A DNA stretch of 64,000 nt from Morinoia aosen (GCA_030386875.1 CM059567.1:86235130-86299129); one strand, 5' to 3'; counted from the stretch's first letter, positions 37,301 through 48,883 are shown. Notes: a model not told the origin generated them from the letters alone. Numbers and translations: made by a program.

Positions 37301-39479
37301 TAACAAAGGAAAATTTTTATTACGCATTATACCGTCTGTTTTTAATTGCTAAATGCATTGATTGATGTGAAATGTTTCCTTAGGCATGAGATTACATACT
37401 AGAAACTTGCCTCCAGAGCTCCAGCTCGAAAAAATAAATGTGAATGACTTGACAAGCCTCGTACCTTTTCTCGTACGAAAAATGAATTTGATGATACCGA
37501 AATCTGAAAATAGTTCAATTTCTCCATGTGGCGCCCTGACTATAATAGAATAATAGTAGCAAAATGTTTACTTGTTAAAAATAGAAAAACAACTACCCAA
37601 GCACTAAGAAGACGTGAGACAACAGAAGTTGAACGTAACTCGAATGTGATGCTCGTTAAAAATTTTTGGCTTCAAGTTTCAATTGAAGAATGAATTACTG
37701 TCAAGAAATATAGATGAATATAAATTATACACTTTATATTTAAATATTAATAATGTTGATACAGACGTAACTAATGAATATGTACATTTATCTGTTTATA
37801 TTCAAATATTACTTATAGAATTACCTCTGCGCCTTGTAGAATACGAGTAAGTTCTTTATGCAGGAAATTTGTTTCCATTAAGTAATGTACCAACAGCAAT
37901 CTACGTAACCTTCAATAAAGTGTAAATAGATATATCATTTGGTCAAATGAGTTCAATCTGGCTCAATCAATCAATGCAGTCAGTATTCACCTTCTTTGGA
38001 AGCTGTGAAAATAATTTTTTACTCTACATAAGTTTGCCGTTTTTAAGGTTTGAATGTTTAATAAAACAGCAGTGCTTGTGCACTATCAACGAAAAATATG
38101 CAATTAACCAATCCATTCCAATGTGAACTTTGCTCACTACGAACAGAGATAACCGTGAGAGGACCCACTTCAGTGTCTTGTAAAGATTAGCGGAAGTGTT
38201 ATGAGAAGAACCATGCTTGCTAGCAAAGGATTTTTTATAACTGATATCCTTGATTTCATCAGATGCTCATTTTTACACGACTAGTTATTCCTTCAAAAGC
38301 ACCATAGTATGGACAACACTGAGATCTGCAGTAATTATGGATAGTGATAGAGTTCCTTTATCTGAACATTCTGCCATTGTTTGAAAGGGAAAATTGGCCA
38401 TAAAGGGGAAAAGAGTAGAAGAAGACATTGGTCGTTTTCTGGGGGCGTTTGCATGAATTGCTGAACTGTGCCAAGCCTTCAAAGGCCAGACTAACGCGGG
38501 TTTAAGTTGATCCGAAGGGACCAACTTCCCAGCTAACAAAGCTCAAAAAGCGCTGGGGAAAAGTTCATCAAACCTCGCAAAAACTAATCCATTAAAAAGT
38601 TCTAAATGGAACAAGGTCTTTTTCCTACAGCTGATCTTTTAACGGCACACATTGTTCAACTTTTTTCTTGTTACATTCCAGAACATTATTATTACGGATC
38701 TGCAAGCACCGCGTTTTCTAGAGTGCTTATAACTCAAAGTTTTCGACGTGTGCAGCTATCACGTTATATTTTGCTACAATTCTGGAAGAATGGGTGTGAT
38801 CGCTAGATCTCTCAAGAAAATGAATATCAGTTTTGAGAAAAATTTCTTCGAAAACAAACACGATTTAATGCGAATTATGAGGAAAAAATCTGATTTCTTC
38901 TGACAGAGGCAGAAAATGAGGATGTTAAATGTATTTAAAAAATGACTGGTTGATAAGCGAATGTTTTATATATATTATGCCGAAATATGGTATTATGTTT
39001 CCAAGTTATTCAAGTTAGAGTATAATCTGAAACAACACCAGAATTAATGGTATTGTAAGTGTGGCGAAACAGGTTTACGTCACAACCGGTGTTAGAGATT
39101 TCAAAGCTCAGCTACATATATGAGCAGTATAATATTCAGGAATATTAGATACTCTCACTCTCAGTAAAGTAGTTATTGATAAGTCTGTCTAAGATTAGTA
39201 AATACCTCTTGTCTTATATTTGCATGCAACATATTTTCCTAATCCTTCTGGAATATATGATTCATATTGTTTTACCTGATATAAAAGTTATTCCGAGTAC
39301 GATTATGTACGATTATGATTGACAGAATTCGGGAGTGACAGACACCAAATACAGGGATAGAAATATCTAATATTCAACGCAAGTTGAAGAAAACTACTTC
39401 TATGAATGTAATGTAGTATCAGATAATTATAACTTCAATAGATTAAACTAATCTGGTAATTTACTTTTGCTTAAATTAT
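34374..39479. other. No recognisable gene (about 5 kb)
   Basis: AT-rich with short frames. 36,780-36,900 and 38,285-38,540 are slightly GC-richer, and the minus-strand frame at 38,285-38,539 looks protein-like but matches nothing I know. No repeats detected by eye. Confidence 0.5.
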
Positions 39480-40430
39480 TAACGGGGTGCTCAACCTGCT
39501 GTACGCTTGTCATTATCAACCCCATTTTCCGTCTCATACAAATGCTGTAGCTTTAGCTCAGCGTGTTCTGACTGCGAAAGAGCCACAGCCCAGTCTCTCA
39601 GCTCAGCACGCACGCCATCCTATACCTGCCCACACAATAATTTAATTTGATTCAGATTATAGTGTCGGGTTTTCCCGGCTATATTCGAGTGTTCTCAATT
39701 AACCGTCGGATCCAGGTATAAGAACTATTATAGTTCTGTCACTAACTTGTGGTTCTGAGGAGTAATAACACTCAAGGGGAGGCTACAGTTTACTAGGTTA
39801 ACGGGTGTTTCTCAATTCGGAAAGTAACGGGATGAGTCTTTCCCACAACTGTCCAGGCTTTTACTCTCAGGTCGCCCGGTGTATAACTGACTCAGTTAAC
39901 GTCAGTGCAGGCGCACTACGGACTGGGCGGAAAGCCCCAACGATATGGAGGAGTCATTACAATAATTTAGTATCTTCAAGCCACCCCAAGAATGTACACA
40001 CCTAGTTTTGCTCCCTGTGATATGTTTTTGGGGTCCCTTATTGTCGAGGTCGTGGAGCTGGTTGGGAGTTGAGGAGCAAGTACTTGAGCGAGGCATCCTT
40101 TTCCTCGCTACGAGCTCTCCGGCTGCCTTGTACCAGGCTCTTGTTTGTCTCCTCTACTGCGGATCCAGCACTGATGTGGGAGCCGGCGTCAAGAGGGCGG
40201 TCAATCTTTGCTTCTGCGACTGCACGGTCTGTCGTTGGCCTTCTTCACTGCATACCATAGCCATTTGAACCTTCAGGAATCCTCTACTGAGGGTAGGTTG
40301 TTGTGATGAGTAGGTGCACTTGTCTCGAACGTCCCTCGTTGGTCTTCCATGAGGCTACAGAATGCATAGCTCGAACCGTATACCTTCCATTTGAGCTGAC
40401 GCCCAACTACATAAATTTATACTAAACTTT
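39480..40430. other. GC-richer block of unknown origin, possible retroelement remnant
   Basis: This stretch of about 950 bp has a clearly different base composition from its AT-rich flanks. It contains several overlapping frames of 60-86 residues on both strands (for example 40,008-40,268 plus), none recognisable. A near-palindrome AGAACTATTATAGTTCT sits at about 39,720-39,736. The composition suggests inserted DNA such as an LTR or leader region, but I see no ends, primer site or motif. Confidence 0.35.
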
Positions 40431-42333
40431 CTTTAAGTGTATATGGAGCAGGGTGTATTCTATCGAAGTCTGTCGTCTGTAAAACTATTGTATTATTATA
40501 GAATTTCCTTTCCTCCTTAGTAGCATGTACAACATTACCGACCGCACCATCTAAGTATTCAATTCATGCGCCTGATTCTTATTCCCCTCCAAACGTGTTT
40601 TCTCTTAACAAGTATTGACGTGATAGATCGTAGACGGCAGTCGGGCACACCAATTTCTGACTTCATGCCAATTTTGAAGGATTCTATGCGAGGAGCGAAA
40701 AAAATTTCACCCGCCAATTGCCAAATTTCACTGGCCTTAGACTGAAGTAATTTTAAGTTATGTTTTTATTCATTTTCTTCATCCCTACTCGATCTTTCAA
40801 TACCCCACACTGGAACCAATATAACGTATCTCGTTCCGTAATTCATATAATCATTATTCCTTTCACACCGTAAAGATGTAAGTTTTCATAGCCTAGATCA
40901 TTGATGTATAATAATTTTCAACGAAAGTATAGCTGAATTTTCAGAGAAAAAAAAATTTATCCATGTAGGAACATTTTTCATATTTTTCATTTCTTACCGA
41001 AAAAACATTACTTGCGTTTTCATAGATTAATAAAAAATCTTTCGCTGCACGAGTTGAGCTATATGAGCCTAGAATAAAACAATTGAAATTTGAAATTGGA
41101 ATACCTTCAAGACATAAAATAAATGAATTATTGTGAGTAACTAGGAAATAAAATTAGATATATGATTAATTAATTTTCCAGAAACGTCACTTGCAACATA
41201 ATGTACTTTTATAGAAAAATTTTCATATTAGGAATGGAGAACTTCAATAAAACTGTGCCTTAAAATCGTGGCTTGTTTTAATTGCTCAGTCGTCAAACTT
41301 CTGAAAAAAGTGCGACTTAATCTGAGCAACTTTTTTTGGTAACTTTTAGGAGGAAATGAAATTCAAACAAGTAACAAATTATAAATTGGAGTTTCTTGAC
41401 GACATCGTTCGTTGAATTCGAGGAATGTCGTTGCTCTATGTTAACGACTCAATGTTCTAATTTCCCTTGTTCAGTGAAAGGCTCGACGCATCCTGGGATA
41501 GAAAGACGAGAAGAAACCAATCGCACACCATATTATTAAGCTAATCATGAAGATCTATATTTCAGTTATAGGCAAGTTGATTTGTTCAAGGCCAGGAATG
41601 ACGCTCTCCTGACCCGAAAGACAAAGATGGCCGATACATATACCCCGTCGACACATTGCCGCTGAACCTCCATTCAAAGAAAAATTTACCAAGCGCCACC
41701 GAAGAAGCAGAGATGCGCCGCGTATTCTTCTTATATGAACAATGTATTCTTTATATTACTCTTCAATAATACTCTTTGAAATTACGTATTTTTTGAAATT
41801 TATTAAATATATGGCAATTGGTCAGTATAATCTTATTACAATAAGCAAGTTTTACGCACCTATTTGTCGCCTTCAAAAGGAACCATAAACACGAGCCACC
41901 GAGAACCTTTAAAAAAGAGAAAAATGGTGAAAGAAGTAGCACCCCTGTATTGTAGTAAGTAAGGTTAATTAGTTAGAAATCATGCAAAATAATTACACCC
42001 TAGGACATCGCCTCAGGGCTGAAGCCTATTATTAAGTTAAATCTGCTTTTAAGCAGCCTGCATAGGATAAGTTTAAACTTCTAATTCTGCGTACAACAGC
42101 CGATAGGCAATCTGCCTCAAGGGCAGCCGAAAGGTCACAGCCAAATCATTTAATTCATTTTAATCCATTAACACAGGTTTAATTCGAACGGTTAAAACGA
42201 CCACACTTACGGACTTATTAAAGAGTGGAACTAAAGAAGCGCAAACTTGCAATTAACATAAAGAAATCACATTCACTCAAACTAAAGTGAAAGTATAAAG
42301 GAAGAAACCGACGAACAGGAACTCAAATACGGT
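40431..42333. other. No recognisable gene
   Basis: AT-rich spacer up to the LTR retrotransposon. Only short chance frames. Confidence 0.55.
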
Positions 42334-43115
42334 TGTCAGGCAGCGCAAGTGGTATCGACTCTATTCTCTTATAGTTACCCATAATCCTAAACATATTCTT
42401 TATGTGTTCAGTTCCCTGTACCGGCCCTAGGCCAGTTTCCCCGATGGTGCGTCCGCGCATTTACTTTAGTTAGCCCTTACGTGTTTTTTGTTTTGTATTT
42501 CAATATTCCCATATTATTTTAACTACCTAGCTCAACAGCATTAATATTTTGAATATAATTTTGCTAATTGTACCTTGTTATGCAGTAACTCATGTTTGTA
42601 CACACTATGTTTTGCAAAAGAAAATAAATCACCGTCTTTGCTGAAATGTATCTGTCTATTTAAGAGGCACTGTAAAGAGGTTCTGCATCAAACAAGTTAA
42701 ATCCTGTTCTCGAAAGAGTTTTCTTTCTCCTTATTGGTACAGGCTTTAGAATATTACGACACCTCGCCTCTAAGGGGCTTAAGGAACCACCTTGGGAGGA
42801 GAAATTATTCTGCATAGTTTCTCGTAATGGAAGACGCTTTCGCAGTTCGGTGAATAACTGAATTTCCTGAGGAGCCCTAACAGACTGATAACGTTGCAAA
42901 CACTGGTTCGTCTTCCTAACAGAACCGCCGTAGCTCGGCACAAACAGAATTTACTTATGTTGCCCTAGCGGACTAATTACGGCGTAGGCGGTACCCACAC
43001 GACCTCAGGAAAGGCAGCTTCGCGGAAAAGCTAGCGCCGCGGAAAAAGGTAGCTGCACAGAAGACAGCCCCTTTTCTACACGAATTCTCACATCAACCGC
43101 ACGACGGTATCGACA
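42334..43115 (+). repeat. 5' LTR of the Gmr1-like element
   Basis: 782 bp, with TGTCAGGCAGCGC at the start and GACGGTATCGACA at the end. An AATAAA signal lies at about 42,622 and a TATTTAAG box at about 42,657. It has one good copy of the 95-bp GGTACCGCC-type internal repeat (about 42,920-43,000) and a decayed one before it. Its partner is 47,466-48,326. Confidence 0.95.
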
Positions 43116-43120
43116 TATTT

Positions 43121-43138
43121 TGGCGTCCGAACAAGGTC
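43121..43138 (+). promoter_or_regulatory. Primer-binding site, tRNA-Lys type
   Basis: TGGCGTCCGAACAAGGTC lies 5 bp after the 5' LTR. It differs at about three of 18 positions from the well-known tRNA-Lys3 site, so first-strand synthesis was probably primed by a lysine tRNA. Confidence 0.75.
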
Positions 43139-43221
43139 CCAGAAGCTTTGCGCGACTACCAACGTTGCCTGTGATTTCTGGGTTCTACTCAACCACGCTG
43201 ACACCGCATCATTAAAACAAG

Positions 43222-43800
43222 ATGAACTTCGTCGCTCAAGCTCGAGAATACGTCGAAGCCCTCGGCCTCACTCCCACCGAAGCGGAGTACAGGGAAGAAT
43301 TTACCAGCGCTTGAGGCATTTGGAAGAAGCGGCAGAACGAGCAGCGGAACGAGAAGAACGAGCAGCGGAACGAGAAACTGCAGAACGAGCAGCGGAACGA
43401 GAAGCAGCACAACGAGACCACGAGCTCAGACTCCGACAACTCGATGCTCAAATCGTACCTCAAAATGCTAGCTAGAGTGAAGATACCTCCACCGGCTCCA
43501 TTCGATCCCACGAAAGAAAAGATGGACGAATTTTGCAACGCTTCTGCCGTCACACAACAGCAATGAGATTTACTGAAGTCGAAGCTGTTGTCATGCTCCA
43601 TAATTTGATCACACCGAAGGAACGTCGACTCATCGATACCCTGCCCGCAGTAGATCGCTTCAAGCTTCCTGAAATCAAATAGCTTCTACTAGATGCTCAT
43701 AAAGTCACTCCGGCAAAACTAGGCGCTAACTAGCCAGAAGAAGGCGACAATATGTCATGTTACCTACGGCGACTAGAACAAGCCTTCGACGTTTGGTTAA
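43222..43800 (+). pseudogene. Gag-like region, frameshifted
   Basis: An ATG at 43,222 opens MNFVAQAREYVEALGLTPTE and runs to a stop at about 43,312. A second frame then gives an alanine/glutamate/arginine-rich helical stretch (LEEAAERAAEREERAAERE and so on) encoded by a short GAACGAGCAGCG minisatellite (about 43,333-43,408), likely a coiled coil. A third part, MRFTEVEAVVMLHNLI, PKERRLIDTL, LRRLEQAFDVWL (43,563-43,795), looks like a capsid-type region. Frame changes and stops (for example at about 43,470 and 43,681) disable it. No CCHC zinc knuckle is visible; the downstream part is displaced by the insertion. Minus-strand frames over the minisatellite are shadows of it. Confidence 0.6.
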
Positions 43801-43807
43801 GGGGATC

Positions 43808-44630
43808 ATCTGGATTTTTCAACTTTTTTCGTCCGATTCGTGTGAAAATTGGCCTGTATATGTATTTTTTAGAGTAAACATTTTTTACTCATGTAACTTT
43901 TCGATTCAGGCCTTATTTTTTCTACGAAAATTTGTTTTTTTGTGCATTTAAATGGATATTTCAAAACGTAACTCGTCATTGAGTTTTGATGCTAGAACAA
44001 AACCAAAGACAGTTTAAGAATCCTTTAAGCATTTCTAACAAAAGCATATTGGAAAACTTTAACATTTGAAAATTTTTTTTGTGATGAGCGGTATTTTATC
44101 ATTACATCAAAAATATATTATTTTTGGCTTATGAGCCATTTTTTTTCTCAAATTTGGAAAAAAGAAAATATAATTTTGTTAGAAATGTTTTAAGGATTCT
44201 AAAACTGTCTTTGGTTTTGTTCTAGCATCAAAACTCAATGACGAGTTACGTTTAGAATGTTCATAGTTAGAGGTTTTGGGTATAAGCCATAAACACAATT
44301 TTTTGTTGAAGTGTAGTATATTGGAAAAGTTATGTAATTGAATGCTGTTTTCATTTTTATTTCGATAATCACCATGCATAACTTCATATTCACACTGTGA
44401 ACTGTAATTTCCGTAAATAAATAAAAAGAAGAATTTTTGTTTTATTTATAAATTAGGAAATTTTTTATTTTCAGTCTGATTCTTATGAAATTTGACTGTA
44501 ATATGTAACTTTTGAGAAGAAACACAATTTCTTCTATTCATTTTTTGATTCAGGCCTTAGTTTTTGAAAAAATTGACATATTGGTTTTTTAGTTCATTTG
44601 TATTGATATTTCAAAATAGGACTAGTCATT
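43808..44630. mobile_element. AT-rich fold-back insertion in gag, flanked by GGATC
   Basis: An 823-bp very AT-rich block interrupts the element between identical GGATC pentamers (43,803-43,807 and 44,631-44,635), which suits a 5-bp target duplication. Inside, 43,963-44,040 and 44,175-44,252 are near-perfect inverted repeats of about 77 bp (outer end AACGTAACTCGTCATTGAG). A third, direct copy of the outer motif with the preceding GATTCAGGCCTTA segment ends the block at 44,540-44,630. No coding capacity. It is best described as a small non-autonomous fold-back element; the superfamily is unclear because the extreme ends are not inverted repeats. Confidence 0.6.
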
Positions 44631-44635
44631 GGATC

Positions 44636-46020
44636 CCGGAACCACCTCCTTTGAAGAACAGATAACCCACCATGATGAGCAACCAGTTTCTTCAGAACTC
44701 TCTCACGTTGTCGCAATTGCAGCAGCAAAAATGATCGAGAATCTCCCTGCCGCACCAAGCACTGTCGATATGCTGCAACACAACAAAGAAGGCTTCAAGA
44801 AATTACAGCAGGAGTGTAAAACATTGCAGTTTTTGTTCAAGAAAGTTGTAGATGGCAAAGAAGAAACGCACAAGGATGACAGAATCATTACCTATGGACT
44901 CCATGACGGCATTCTGCACCGGAAAACGTTACGAGACGGTTAGGAAACCCATCAACTTGCTGCACCTGCAAGCGTGCGCCCACAAATCTTGGAAATGGGT
45001 CACGACAATTCATTTGCTGGCCATTATTCCCAAAAGAAGACTCAGGCTCGGCTAGAACTAGATTTCTACTGGCCATCCCTGGCAAAAGCTGTGGTCCACT
45101 ACTGCCACTCCTGTCATACCTGCCAGACGTACGCTCCATTTCGACCAAGAAAGGCACCAATCTCAACCCCACCGATCACCACTCCATTTTCCGCGTTCAG
45201 TGTTGATTTGTTTGGCCCAGTGCAACCAGCTTCGGCACGTGGCCACCGATACATTTTCATCGTGGTGGACCAAGCAACTCGGTACGCAGACATACAGATG
45301 CAGAAACGGTCGCCCAGGAGCTACTCGGAATCTGCAGCAGAGTTGGTTTCCCTCATACGCTAACGAGCGACAACGGCACTCAGTTCACAGCCGCAACCTT
45401 CGAAGCTTCTCTGAAACTCGTAGGTACCCAAAACCGATTGACGCCATTATACCATGCCCAATCGAACGGCAGAGTCGAACGCTTCAATGGTTCGTTCAAA
45501 GTCATGTTGCAGAAATTAGCCGTAGAACAGCCACGAGACTGGGACCTGTATCTGCCTTCTCTTCTTTTTGCTTATCGAGACGCTCCTCAGGCCTCAACCG
45601 GGTATTCTCCCTTTGAACTCATGTACGGCCATCGCGTCCGTGGACCTTTAACCGTGCTCAAAAAATGCTGGACAGATGGAAGTTTGCAAGACGACACGAA
45701 CACTGCTCAGTATCTAATGGAAATGAAGCACCGATTGAAAGAAACATGCAAAATCGCTCGCGAGAATCTAAACAGGAGCCAAGAGAAAACCGCCAAGTTC
45801 TTCAACAGACGTACCAAGATGCGAACTTTAAAGCAAGGAGATATGGTCCTCGTATTTCTGCCCGACTCTCGGAAAAAACTACTTATGACTTGGAAAGGTC
45901 TCTAAACAGTAAAATCACGCCTGGGAACCTACACCTACACATTGGACGTGGATGGACACAACAAAGTTTATCACATCAACCTCCTCCGCCTGTACCACGA
46001 CCGGGAGCAGTAAAGTTCCG
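44636..46020 (+). pseudogene. Integrase of the Gmr1-like element
   Basis: The N-terminal zinc-binding domain reads GHDNSFAGH followed by CHSCHTC (44,998-45,126; HHCC). The core has SVDLFG (first Asp at 45,205), SDNGTQF (second Asp at 45,369) and GRVERFN (Glu at 45,477), exactly D,D35E. The C-terminal part has YRDAPQASTGYSPFELMYG, QGDMVLVFLPD and, past a stop at about 45,903, a conserved WKG...TYTLDVDG...YHINLLRLYHDRE end. The upstream segment 44,636-44,940 is an in-frame lead with a KLQQECKTLQFL helix, as seen before Gypsy integrases. Defects are a stop at 44,941, a frameshift between 45,300 and 45,357, and the stop near 45,903. It would insert the cDNA into chromosomal DNA. Confidence 0.92.
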
Positions 46021-46198
46021 CCTCACCAAGCGAGAGCGATCTCGAGGAAGACGGCGAGGGAGTAGAGGAAGCTTCTGCAGCGGTTGGCCTCGCCCTAGAA
46101 CCTACCTGCGAAGAAGAAGAGCTCGACCGGAATGAACCAGAGATACCATCCCATCATCCGTCGGAGAAACCATTGAAGACTGCCTCATCTCCTCTACG

Positions 46199-46930
46199 TT
46201 GACTACAACACAACGCTCAGAACTCCAGGAACTACTTGGAGAATATCGCGATCTCTTCACAGATACTCCCGGAAGAACCAGCATGGCACTTCATGAAATA
46301 GAATTGAAGGATCTTACCAGTTTTCGACTTCAACATTCGTATTCACTTCCCCTAGCGCTGGAGCCTGAACTGAAGTCAAGTTTAGAGATGTGGATGAGGA
46401 TGGGAACGGTGACGCCATCCCCATCACCTTACCATTCACCGCTCCTTTCCGTCCGGAAGAAAGACGGTACCCACCGATTTTGCCTGGACTGCAGGCACTT
46501 CAACAGCCAGACAGTATTCGATGCTGAGCCGATAGCAGACACCACTGCTATTTTCACCAATTTAGCTGGCAAAATAATTTTCAGCAAAATGGATCTCACC
46601 AGTGGATATTGGCTGGTACCTCTATACCCTGAGTCCCGCCAATAAACCGCCTTCAAAACTAGGTCTGGCCTCTATGAATTCAACGTCATGCCTTTTGGCC
46701 TAGCAAATGCTCCAGACACTTTTTCCTCCCTTGTACGTCAAGTCACTGCAGGACTACAAGATACCGAGGTCTACATGGACGACATCTTACTCGCCTCGAC
46801 TACTTAGGAAGACCACTGCGTAGCATGCATTAGCTAAACTGTTCGCAGCTCTTTCTCGACATGGTCCTAAAGTGAAGCCGTCCAAGTGCGAATTCGAATT
46901 TGACAGCTTGCAGTATTGAGGTCATCAACT
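46199..46930 (+). pseudogene. Reverse transcriptase of the Gmr1-like element
   Basis: The frame carries ELQELLGEYRDLFTD, the finger-region SPLLSVRKKDGTHRFCLDCR, KMDLTSGYWLVPL (motif A Asp), then past a TAA at 46,643 FNVMPFGLANAPDTFSS (motif B) and VYMDDILLAS with YMDD at 46,772-46,783 (motif C). Motifs stay in one frame, interrupted by stops at 46,643, about 46,804 and about 46,916. Similarity to Ty3/Gypsy polymerases is clear. It follows the integrase and an acidic linker (about 46,030-46,190), which fixes the unusual domain order. Confidence 0.93.
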
Positions 46931-47029
46931 CAGCAGTAATCAGATCCAGCCTCTGGAGAACCGAGTCGAAGCCTTAAAATTAGCTCCCCTCCCAAAAACA
47001 AAACGGGTGCAACTCCCCAGAACAAATAC

Positions 47030-47443
47030 TTTAGACCGGTCTTACAATTACCAGACGCCAGATATTCATCCATTCTAAGGACAGATGTCTCCCAAACTGG
47101 ACTTGGAGCGGCTCTCCTCCAGCCAAGCAAACGAGTTTTCCGTCACTACGCGCCGACAGCATATGCTTCACGTCGACTAAGAGGAGCTGAAATGAACTAT
47201 TCTACCATTGAAAAAGAAGCGCTAAGCATCTACTGGGTTCTACAGAAGTTTGAGGTCTACCTGTATGGACGAGAATTTGTGTTTCAGATCGACCATCGAC
47301 CGCTCCTTTATTTGCAACAGGCAGACAAGTTGAACCCCCGATTGAAACGCTGGGCTTTCTATTTCATCCTTTCTAGATTCCGAGCAGAAAACCTTTCGGG
47401 AGTCGACAACCACCTTGCGGATTTCCTGTCTCGGCTAACGTAG
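47030..47443 (+). pseudogene. RNase H domain of the Gmr1-like element
   Basis: LRTDVSQTGLGAAL (first Asp at 47,084) is followed by NYSTIEKEALSIYWVLQKF with the catalytic Glu, QIDHRPLLYL with the next Asp, and GVDNHLADFLSRLT before the stop at 47,441. This is the normal Ty3/Gypsy RNase H and it ends only 22 bp before the 3' LTR, so nothing follows it. The pre-LTR sequence (ACACCCTCCCCCGGGCG) is not a convincing polypurine tract. Confidence 0.92.
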
Positions 47444-47465
47444 CAGAGACACCCTCCCCCGGGCG

Positions 47466-48326
47466 TGTCAGGCAGCGCAAGTGGTATCGACTCTATTCTC
47501 TTATAGTTAACCATATTCTTTATGTGTTCAGTTCCCTGTACCGGGTCTAGATCTGTTTCCCTACCCCGATGGAGCGTCGGTGCAATTACTTTTGTTTGCT
47601 CTCAAGTGTTATTTGTATTGTACTTCAATATTCCCAAATTATTTTGAATACCTAGCTGAATATAGCACTAACATTTTAAATGTAATTTCACGCATTGTAC
47701 CATGTTGTGCAGTAACTCATGTTTGTACACACTATTTTTTGCAAAAGAAAATAAATCACTGTCTTTGCTGAAATGTATCTGACTATTTAAGAGGCACTGT
47801 GAAGAGATTATGCAAAAAATATTTCAGATTCTGAGGTCGAAAGAGTTTTTTTATTCCTTTTTGATACAGGCTTTAGTCTATTACGATTCCTCGCCTAAAA
47901 AGGGGCTTAATGAACCACCTTGGGAGGAGAAACTATTCCGCGTCGTTTGTCGTAAAGGAAAACGCTGTCGCAGTTCGGCGAATCAGGGAATTTCCTGAGG
48001 AGCCCAAATGGACTGATTACGGCGCTCGTCTTCTTACGGTACCGCCGTAGTTCGGCCCAAACAGAATTTACTTCTGTTGCCCTAGCAGACTAATTACGGC
48101 GTAGGCGGTACCCACACAAATCTCACCCTAACGGTACCGCCGTAGTTCGGCACATACAGAAACTACTTCTGTTGCCCTAGCGGACTAATTACGGCGTAGG
48201 CGGTACCCACACAAACCTCAGGAAGGGCAGCTGCGCGAAAAGGCTAGCGCCCCGGAAAAAGGTAGCTGCACAAAAGACAGCCTCTCTTCCACGGACCCTC
48301 ACGTCGACCGCACGACGGTATCGACA
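47466..48326 (+). repeat. 3' LTR of the Gmr1-like element
   Basis: 861 bp, same ends as the 5' LTR. It is longer mainly because it has two good copies of the 95-bp internal repeat (starts of ACCGCCGTAG at 48,041 and 48,136) where the 5' LTR has one. Many base differences and indels from the 5' LTR indicate an old insertion. Confidence 0.95.
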
Positions 48327-48550
48327 GCGGTTCAAACCATTCTACCATAGCCTGCGCAAGAACCAATCGCAGGTGCAAAGAAATGACTACATTGAAGCGC
48401 ACGCTTAAATTTGGGGTTAAAATTTGAAGGTCACGGTTTGGAGAATTTGAATTTTCAATACTTTTCAGGGTTCGAAGAAACTTTTAGGCTAAACGAATTA
48501 GACTTAAAAGAACTGATGGGAAAATCCAAAATTATGAAATAGGAGAATAC

Positions 48551-48620
48551 ATAGTTGTATGATCTATTTGAATTTATAATATATATTTATATTATAAATT
48601 CATAGAAGTGATACAACTAT
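48551..48620. repeat. 70-bp imperfect palindrome
   Basis: ATAGTTGTAT...ATACAACTAT with an inner perfect 14-bp arm pair (GAATTTATAATATA/TATATTATAAATTC) around a 4-base loop. It lies alone in the 440-bp gap between the LTR element and the PLE dimer. Confidence 0.8.
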
Positions 48621-48762
48621 GCTTCATTTTTCATATCATTATAAAGAATAATAACTATAAAATGTTTAATATACAAATTGAATGATCACCTCGAATCAAT
48701 ATTTTTTCACATCGGGAAATTTCCCTAAAAGGTCTTGAATTTCACACACACCAAATTTAAAA

Positions 48763-48776
48763 CTAATTCAATCAAG
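48763..48776. other. Left target-site duplication of PLE inverted dimer
   Basis: CTAATTCAATCAAG, identical to 54,091-54,104. The 14-bp length suits the variable duplications known for Penelope-like elements. Confidence 0.85.
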
Positions 48777-48883
48777 GAAAATCATTTTTCTTTAATCGAA
48801 TGTTCTTTAGGAATTTGAAAACGAGGCACACTGCTCGTAGGTTAAGCATTATTTAATATTGCATATAGTCAAATCCATAAAAC

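Larger units (their letters stand above)
42334..48326 (+). mobile_element. Ty3/Gypsy LTR retrotransposon with integrase before RT (Gmr1-like order), defective
   Basis: A nearly complete element of about 6.0 kb. In order it has a 5' LTR (42,334-43,115), a primer-binding site, a Gag-like region, an 823-bp foreign insertion, integrase (44.9-46.0 kb), an acidic linker, reverse transcriptase (46.2-46.9 kb), RNase H (47.0-47.44 kb) and a 3' LTR (47,466-48,326). Ordinary Ty3/Gypsy elements place integrase last; integrase first is the hallmark of the Gmr1-like group, which I know best from deuterostomes. Flanks ACGGT (left) and GCGGT (right) fit a 5-bp target duplication with one change. Multiple stops, at least one frameshift and well-diverged LTRs show an old, inactive copy. 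No protease motif was found; it may have been lost with the insertion. Confidence 0.9.

Noticed and set aside
43189-43601. Minus-strand frames of 73 and 121 residues rich in Leu/Val/Phe/Ser
   Set aside because: They are shadows of the GAACGAGCAGCG minisatellite in the plus-strand gag region; the plus frame carries the meaningful coiled-coil pattern.
47440-47466. Polypurine tract before the 3' LTR
   Set aside because: The sequence is pyrimidine-rich (CACCCTCCCCCGGGCG), so a normal polypurine tract is not supported.
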